From: Chrysoperla carnea
Taxonomy: Eukaryota > Arthropoda > Insecta > Neuroptera > Chrysopidae
Assembly: GCF_905475395.1 (NCBI RefSeq)
Contig: NC_058342.1
Coordinates: 8,120,001-8,184,000, forward strand
DNA length: 64,000 bases
Reading direction: 5' to 3'
The position numbers and the translations under genes are program-made. Under the pieces are notes generated by a model. It did not search any database, was not told the DNA's origin, and saw nothing but the letters and a program-made list of their open reading frames with translations. Shown here in pieces: positions 57,555 through 64,000 of this stretch (its first letter is position 1; each line of letters begins with the position of its first letter).

Positions 57555-58796
57555 TGTTACAAATTGTTGGCAAACTAATTAAAATTAATTAATTAGTAAT
57601 AAATTATGCAAACAAAATGTAAAATATCAAACTTTTAAATCTGTCTGTGACGGTACATATCCAATTGAAAAGTTTACTCTGTCTGCGACCGTACTTTAAT
57701 TTTTTCAACTTTAGTTCTTTTTATTGCCACCAGTCGGTACACAAAAAAAACGCAGCTAGCTAGCTTTCATGATTGAAACTACCTCTTTTGGGTTTGAATC
57801 GTCACACAGAAACATATGTGGGAATAATTAATTTAATTACTTATTCCGGCATGGCTTCACCTTTTTTTTAACACACTTTTAGTGTGTGGCAATAATTAAA
57901 TTTATTAATTTTTTATATTTCTTTCATTTAATTCTTAGTAAGAATTCATATTTAGTTGCAATACGACAATGTAATCAAATATTTTGTGAAATGTCGTTTC
58001 ATTAAAAACGCACAGTTTGAAGAGTGTAAAAGGGCACTCTTCAATTATTTAAAATTGTGTAATTTAATATTGGTTTTTTCTACCTGTCTTTTTTGTGACT
58101 TTTTTTCGAATCCCATCTGTGAGCACAGCCCCTTATAAAATGTAATTTAAGGAGCTGGATTCACGGTGATCACAAACTACATACAGGAACTTTTTATTAT
58201 ATATTTTATATATGTTAATTTTTTTCTAAATTTATATCGAAAGATATTTTTCAAAAACTTTGTATTTTGGCTTTAAATTCAACATGTGAAACTTCAAGTA
58301 AGTTAAAAAAAAAGGCTGATGCCTTCTGAATTTATATTTTTTTTTCAAGTATGTAATATCATTTATATTTTTTGAATTAATGAAATAAACAAACTTTATA
58401 GTTTTTTTTTTAATTTTAAACGTAGACTTTTTTTTATTTGTATTGTTAATACTTTCTGGGGGGTAATCGCCTTCGGCGTTATCTTTGGGCCTAGCACGCA
58501 GATTGATCTGTTTCGGTTTTATTTTAAACATTAATAAAAATCGTAGTCTTATTTTTATTTTGAATGTTTCAAACCGGGATGTTTCCCTTTAGTAACACTG
58601 TTTAATATTTTTTTTTTTTTTGGATATGGTAAATATTAATCTAAGTGTTCTGGGGGTTGCGAGGAATCTTGGCTGAGGCTTACTTCTTGTTCTCGACGCA
58701 AGTCGAGAATCAATTAAGTATTTAAATTTAGGGAAGAGAAAAAATTCGTTTCTTTTTTTTTCCAATTTCCTCACCAAAACATAATTTCCGCAACAC
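57555..58796 (+). repeat. Gypsy-2 3' LTR
   Basis: A near-exact copy of the 5' LTR, followed by the target duplication CTAA. Confidence 0.96.
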
Positions 58797-58901
58797 TAAT
58801 AATCATTTTTTTGAAATGTTAAATGTGTGTGCAGCTGAATCGATACAAGTGGGAATCGAAAAAAGATGCGAATGTTATTAATTAAATTAAAAGTGAGTCA
58901 T

Positions 58902-59024
58902 ATGATTGAAATGGACAAAATTGACGAAGCTGCTATGATATTTCAAGATTGGATGGCTTTTGCTAGTAAAGGTTTAGAAGTGAGAAAATATCATGGTAGT
59001 GCTGCCATTACTAAAGAAGACTAA
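58902..59024 (+). other. Short open frame of unknown nature
   Basis: A 40-residue frame (MIEMDKIDEAAMIFQDWMAF...) right after Gypsy-2. It has coding-like composition but no recognised family. The downstream text to about 59350 has blocks resembling the linker before a LINE reverse transcriptase (SEFRDLCECKNRMHEAEYAQ, VKHLWKILH), which is weak evidence of a LINE scrap. Confidence 0.25.
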
Positions 59025-59359
59025 TATGACATTGAAAGAAAAGTAAGGAATTGAAAAGCAATCTGAGGAAAATGAAAAAAAAATAAGACTGAATTTGCAC
59101 TACAGGAATATCTTAAATGTAAGTCTGAGTTCAGGGATCTGTGTGAATGTAAAAACAGAATGCATGAGGCCGAATATGCACAGAGGGTGAATAATATTGC
59201 AAATGAAGAAAATGTTAAACACTTATGGAAAATACTCCATTTAAAAAAAAAATTTTAAATTTTTAAAAAAACCACCCCACTAAAAATTTAGCTAATACAT
59301 TCTTTCAGATAATTTATTATATAATGACTTAGCTAATCTATTTAATAGGTACGCTGAAA

Positions 59360-60560
59360 ATGCTAAAAAATTTTCAATCGCTGCATCTAGTCAACCTTAT
59401 GAGGCGTTTAATAATATTGGCTCACAAATCTACCAAAAATATTTGTTATAGTGTGAGTGAATTATCTAGCTTTGGTGTTGCTACTTCAGTATGTGCTAAA
59501 AATGATGGTGAGTCATTTATTTTAGAAATTCGACAAAATTTAGGATTTTCACCAGGACTAAATACCGATATCTATGACCAGAAGCGAAAAAACGAAGAAT
59601 TTCTTCAGCTCAGGAGCGTGAAAAATTGAAGAAAACCAGGAGAACGTCGAAGGTGTACAATACCAATCAAACTTTGGTTTTTCTGAATCTTTGGAGACTT
59701 CCCAGGAGTTTGAGGGCCAACTAAAATGCACAGAAATAAAAATTACAGCCGAAGCTTGTAATTTGGTATATTTCCATTTGGAAACCTCTGGTTTTAGTAA
59801 AGATGATGAAATACTACAAATTGCGGCATCGTGTGAGGGCCGTAAATTCAGTATTTACATAAATCCAACTAAAAGAATTGATGAAAAAGCTTCTGTTCAC
59901 ACTAAAGAACATTAAAGGAAACTTATATTTCCGCGGTAAAAAAGTTTTGTCTGTCCCGATGAAAGATGCTCTTGAAAATTTTTTGCAGTTTTTAAACCTA
60001 TTATCAAAACCATGTTTACTCGTAGCGCACAACGTGAGTTTTCATAAATCGCATTTGCTCCGTGCAATTTTGAAATGTTCAATTGAGCATTTGTGCAATT
60101 TTACTAAATTGCTGGATTCAGATTCGTTGCCTTTTTTTAAAAAACATTTTAGTGTTATAAAAGTTTCAGGCGAACTCAAGCTTTAAACAGTAGCTGTACA
60201 ACATTTGAATGTCAAATCAAATGATCAATTCCACGAATTAGCATTAACAAATAAGAATTACTTATTTTAAAGCTCAAAGTCGTACAGGGCATGTTTGAAT
60301 CATGTAACGAACTTGAAATTGATAGCCAGTGCAATGAAAGATTTATTTCCTTTGAAAGGTGTAGTGTCTGATCACATTTTGAAAAAAATGGCCTCTGAAG
60401 GCATTATAGTTATTTATTGAACAAATACCAAAACGAAGGGGCTGAAAAGTTCATAGAATACCTGAAAAATCATGACTGAAAAATCATGATAAAAAAGCCC
60501 GAATTTTCAAAGATAAACAAGTAATAGATAAGTTAGTTAAGTTTTTCGACCAAAAGCAGT
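59360..60560 (+). pseudogene. Pseudogene with a DEDDh-exonuclease-like domain
   Basis: Frame pieces in order: SELSSFGVATSVCAKNDGESF and LEIRQNLGFSPGLN (59440-59570), then a Lys/Arg-rich linker, then an exonuclease-like start VYFHLETSGFSKDDEILQIA (59766-59825). In DEDD exonucleases the first motif is usually DxETTG; here it reads HLETSG, so the first Asp is replaced. Later blocks are VPMKDALENFLQFL, CLLVAHNVSFHKSHLLRAI (the second motif, with NVSFH where NxxFD is usual) and HILKKMASEG. I recognise this combination from uncharacterised animal proteins. Breaks at 59626, 59913 and 60184 and the two active-site substitutions mean it cannot work. Whether it came from a host gene or a transposon is open. 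Confidence 0.55.
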
Positions 60561-61440
60561 AATATTTATCTTAAACAATATTTATGGTTTTGTTAAATTG
60601 ATAGAAAATGTTTATTATAAATATATATTTTCATAAATAAATTTTGTTTCCCACTGAAGTTTTGAATAAACAAATAATTTATGCTTTGTTGAAAAATATT
60701 TCTTTTATGATTATTTTTACTTCTAACTTTCATTACGCAACTGAAAATTAAAATTTATTACCCGATGAAAATTTATAATATTAAATATGATTCAATTAAT
60801 TAAAGTTCTAATTAACAATAATTAAATTATTTAATCATGTTAGTTTTCAAAAGTTATAAACTGCAGCGACTTGTAGCTCATTTCGAAATGAATCCTGAAT
60901 TTATTAATTTAGTCATTAATTTATTTATTTATTTATTTTGTTGTAAAAAATCGTTGCATTTTATTTATAACTATTAATGAAACATATATAATGTTAATGA
61001 AATATTATAAAAATATATAAATAATTTAATGCACGACTATGATGAAACAATATAAAAAAAATATATGAATTGCAAAGAGTCGTCTATCGGTGAATATAAC
61101 AAGCCAATGTATATCGAGTCGTCATACCAACGAATACAGAATACTGTTTTGGTTGCAGAATAAATGTGACAGATTTTCAAACAGACTAATTTATCATAGA
61201 AAATATAGACTATAACCTTAGCTCCGCAGGTACGCGATACATGGGTGGTAATCCAAAACTTTTCGACTGGACTGTAGGGAAAGAAATACCTTAAGTAATA
61301 GTTATTTAAATAATTTACTACATCACCATTTTGAAAAAAAAAATATCGAAGTAATACCCGTTGAAAATATAAATTTTAATGTTTATCTTTCTGAAAACGA
61401 AATACAAGACGTTTAGACAATGAACTATCTGAAATAAGCG
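60561..61440. other. AT-rich non-coding stretch
   Basis: No gene is recognised; very AT-rich with scattered ATTTATTTATT runs near 60900-60940. Confidence 0.5.
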
Positions 61441-62660
61441 AAGCGAAGCCAGCAGCACACTTGAAGCAAATAACGGCTTAACAACTATTGTAAGAACCTA
61501 AGAAGAAAAATTAAAACTCCTTCAAGAGTTCACTGATAGCCCAGTAAGAGTTCGCCCAAAACAGACTCGTACCTATAAAGAATTACGTCAAAAATACTTC
61601 TGGAAAGGCATGAAAATTTATGTCGAAAACTATATAAAAAAAAATGTGGCACCTGCCAGAAAAATAAATATTCAATCATACCACTAACAAAAAGTGGAAA
61701 TAAGTTTATAATTACTATCCAAGGTAACTTAACTAAACAACTTCAAGCATTCTCAGTGGAATACAGAAAAGCTGAAACAATTGCAGTTTACTTTTTAAAA
61801 GACGAAAGTATACTCAATGTCAGAAAAAATGCTCGTTTGAAAACATTCTAAGTGTTACTATTATAACCTAACATATAATGAGTACGCTTAGAATGTTTTG
61901 ACTGAGACATTTTTTCTGACAGTGAGTATACGTTTGGTTTTCGAAAAACCATACTCACTGATCAAGATCCTGTATTTACAAGTGCATTATTCAAGGAAGT
62001 AAATAAGCTATTTTAAATCAAGCACAAGACAACAAGGTGTTATCACCCCCAAAGCAATGGATCCTTGGAAAGGAGCCATGCATATCTGGAAAACTCCGTT
62101 CATATGTTAACGAAGCAAGGGATAATTGAGACGAAATGTTGTATTGGGCTACCTACTCATATAATACACATGCAGACAGATCACCAGATGAAACCCCATA
62201 TAAATTAGTTTTTGGACTTGAACTAAATATACCAATATCTTTCTACAAAGCAGTAACAGGAAAAACTTAAGACAAATTTTCAAAAGAGGTACAAGACAAA
62301 ATTAAAAAAATTCGAGAAGTAGCTAGAAATAATTTAAAACAATCAAAACAAGGTAATAAACAACAGTACGATAATTCAGCAAGCAGCAAAGTTAGAAATT
62401 TAAAGTAAACGACTACGTATTAGTTAAGGAAGGATAATGTGCACGCAGTTAACTTTTCGAAAGATATAAAGGTTCTTTCCAAATAACCAAAGTCAACCCT
62501 GAAAAACACACTGTGAAAATCAAAAGGAAAAAATGGGAAAAACCATATCAGATGAATAATGTGAAATTGTATGTTTCAGATGAAGATGTGGAAAATATTG
62601 ATTTTATCGATACTACTATACCACGTGATGACAGAAATACTCGTGGAACAAAATACTGAA
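61441..62660 (+). pseudogene. Gypsy-type integrase remnant
   Basis: Blocks in changing frames: TRTYKELRQKYFWKGMKIYVENYIK (the zinc-finger part, 61568-61640), TILTDQDPVFTSALFKEVNKLF (61940-62010; catalytic Asp region), YHPQSNGSLERSHAYLENS (62040-62100; Glu region), DEMLYWATYSYNTHADRSPDE (62140-62190) and a C-terminal part KGSFQITKVNPEKHTVKIKRKKWEKPYQ (62475-62555). It is interrupted at about 61810 by a palindromic mini-element. It is followed in the correct order by an envelope-like remnant, so the parent was probably an errantivirus-like Gypsy element. Many stops make it an old copy. Confidence 0.75.
61807..61929. mobile_element. Palindromic mini-element (about 120 bases)
   Basis: From GTATACTCAATGTCAGAAAA to its inverted copy ending CTGACAGTGAGTATAC the sequence is nearly self-complementary along its whole length, with ACATTCTAAG / CTTAGAATGT in both arms. 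It splits the integrase remnant, and TA (or GTATAC) is shared by both edges. This fits a minimal TA-targeting MITE. Confidence 0.8.
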
Positions 62661-62939
62661 ATCATCGTGCATATTTTTCAAGAAACTAGGCAAAGCAAAA
62701 GTATGCAGCCAAAAATTAACTTAAATCCACTACACTAATACTACTATATTTAAAAATAATTTAGAACTAGCTACGCAACATTATCAAAAATCTTAAAATT
62801 ATTGTAACCTGATATCTCATAATAATTCTAACGCAGTTACATGCATATTACTAAGTCAGCAAATACAAGAGATAAGAACGTTATGAAAGTCTATAGAAAG
62901 CCTATACAATTACATCATCAAACATATAGCCATACTACA

Positions 62940-63510
62940 CAAAAAGAGATTTGATTAATGCTGGTTCAAGTGTATTAAAATATTTAGTAAGTACTCCTTC
63001 AGCTGACGATGGAATATTTGACACAAACTCTATTAATTCATTAATTGCAGATAGAAAAACAGCCCATCTCATGATGAAGGATCAAATTAAAATTTTATCG
63101 TGGGAGACACTGAACGCGAATTAAATGCAAACGTACAAACATTTAATTCATTTATTAATAACGCTACTCAGATTATTAATAATAATCATTTACAGTTAGA
63201 AATTTTAGACCACTTATTATTAATCAAACAATTAAATGATCTTAATTTTAGGCAACTAGTACAGTATAGCATGACACTAACAATAGTTCGACATGGTATT
63301 GTTGACTATAATATTATTAACCCTACGAGTTTAATAGAATAATTAAATTCGCTCAATCAATTTCAGTTTCCACTTAAAGTTAATCCCGAAAAGATAGAAA
63401 ACTATTACGAAATAATGGAAGCTAAATTTTTTATGAAAAACGATTTATTAGTTGTTGGACGGTTTTGGACATCTATATTTAAAATAAAGTTGCAAAATAA
63501 TAGATAAAAA
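62940..63510 (+). pseudogene. env: Envelope-like (errantivirus / baculovirus F-type) remnant
   Basis: After the integrase, fragments in two frames resemble the fusion-protein-like envelope of Gypsy errantiviruses. One block near 62955-63100 carries a DTNSINSLIADRKT segment. A second frame (63100-63342) has a NANVQTFNSFINNATQIINN segment and a later LQLEILDHLLLI helix. Only the N-proximal part of the ectodomain is seen; no transmembrane segment follows. Stops at 62955 and 63340 and frame changes disable it. The family call rests on pattern and on its position 3' of integrase. Confidence 0.5.
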
Positions 63511-64000
63511 AAGTTTTTGAAATTATCGATCAATGATTATATAAGTCCAACTTGCAAATTTCTGTTTTTTTTTTTGAATAATATGTTTTTTTTTTTTTTT
63601 TTGGTAGTTTTAGTAGTTTTCAGTTTAGTAGTAGTAGCGTAGTAGTTCAGTAGCAATTTTACAGATAGTTACACCGCATAAATAGAACCGCTTGGCAAAT
63701 TCATCAAAAACCGAAAATCATTAAATTCTTAAATTATAGTTACACCGCGTAAAAGGAAAATAGTTACACCGCATAGTATATTAATTAGTTTTGTTTTATT
63801 TTGTGAATATTAATTGAAAATTACGTGTACGTTAATAATTAGAAGCCTTAGGGTTTTGTGCGCGATTTAGACACGTGTATTATAGTGAGTAAACCCGATT
63901 TTTCTCCTTATTCCAATTACTATCCTAACTCATTATAATGCCCACATGGTTGACCTGATATTCGACAGAATCTAAGGTGAGTGGCAACATTCCATTAAAA
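63511..64000. other. Repeat-rich edge, possibly part of another element
   Basis: T-runs at 63566-63603 are followed by TAGTAGTAG microsatellite text. TAGTTACACCGC occurs three times (about 63667, 63737 and 63757). No gene is visible. The sequence to the window end (ATTCGACAGAATCTAAGGTGAGTGG) may be the LTR or leader of an element extending beyond the window. Confidence 0.4.

Larger units (their letters stand above)
51293..58796 (+). mobile_element. Gypsy-type LTR retrotransposon (Gypsy-2), complete ends
   Basis: A 7.5-kb insertion bounded by LTRs of about 1.24 kb (51293-52531 and 57555-58796), each TGTTACAAAT...CCGCAACA. The 4-base target duplication CTAA lies at 51289-51292 and 58797-58800. 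Reading the LTRs side by side I see two substitutions and a few homopolymer length differences, so insertion is very recent. Gag and Pol are separate overlapping frames. Pol order is protease-RT-RNase H-integrase; there is no envelope gene. A 5-base duplication and an integrase deletion disable it. Confidence 0.97.

Overview
This 64-kb window is AT-rich DNA from a metazoan nuclear genome, almost certainly an arthropod and most likely an insect. The basis is the mix of mobile elements: a Copia-type element, two Gypsy-type elements with target-site duplications, an envelope-like Gypsy remnant, a canonical Helitron, OTU/endonuclease-bearing Helentrons, a P-element transposase with a THAP domain, and an I-like LINE. 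Coding remnants contain short GT-AG introns. I see no host gene I can defend, and no rRNA, tRNA or CRISPR array. The window is a nested graveyard of selfish elements in which almost every reading frame is broken.

Layout. 1-5.9 kb: degraded Copia element (gag largely intact, pol broken, a 3' LTR candidate, no 5' LTR found). 6.0-6.35 kb: two families of short tandem repeats. 6.62-11.43 kb: complete Gypsy element (153-bp LTRs, target duplication ATAAT) with a deletion inside its reverse transcriptase. 12.07-16.46 kb: canonical Helitron (HUH Rep plus Pif1-type helicase, five or more breaks, recognisable 3' end). 17.0-18.99 kb: pseudogene of an uncharacterised family. 18.99-28.5 kb: Helentron with an inactive OTU domain, HUH Rep, helicase and C-terminal endonuclease, and a 2.2-kb intron filled with foreign repeats. 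28.8-31.3 kb: a second, shortened Helentron copy, head-to-tail with the first. 31.5-41.4 kb: P-element transposase pseudogene with a 5.2-kb I-like LINE nested in one of its introns (16-bp target duplication).

42.5-51.3 kb: decayed pieces: an uncharacterised TE-like protein, the C-terminus of a LINE with a restriction-like endonuclease (minus strand), a LINE endonuclease, a Harbinger nuclease, and a 518-bp element with terminal inverted repeats. 51.29-58.80 kb: complete Gypsy element with about 1.24-kb LTRs that look almost identical, target duplication CTAA, an AAAAAAC slippery heptamer between gag and pol, and a 5-bp duplication just after the RT active site. 58.8-60.6 kb: pseudogene with a DEDDh-exonuclease-like domain. 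61.4-63.5 kb: Gypsy integrase and envelope-like remnants interrupted by a palindromic mini-element. 63.5-64 kb: repeats that may be the edge of another element.

The elements do not form a pathway; they record waves of insertion. The oldest are the Harbinger, LINE endonuclease and env-like remnants; the youngest are the two Gypsy elements. The most interesting biology is in the Helentron pair: a conserved short upstream ORF ending one base before the inferred start codon, that start codon sitting on a splice donor, a triplicated 97-bp 5' terminus with an E-box-centred palindrome, and an OTU domain lacking its catalytic cysteine. Family assignments rest on motif recognition by eye; no database search was run.
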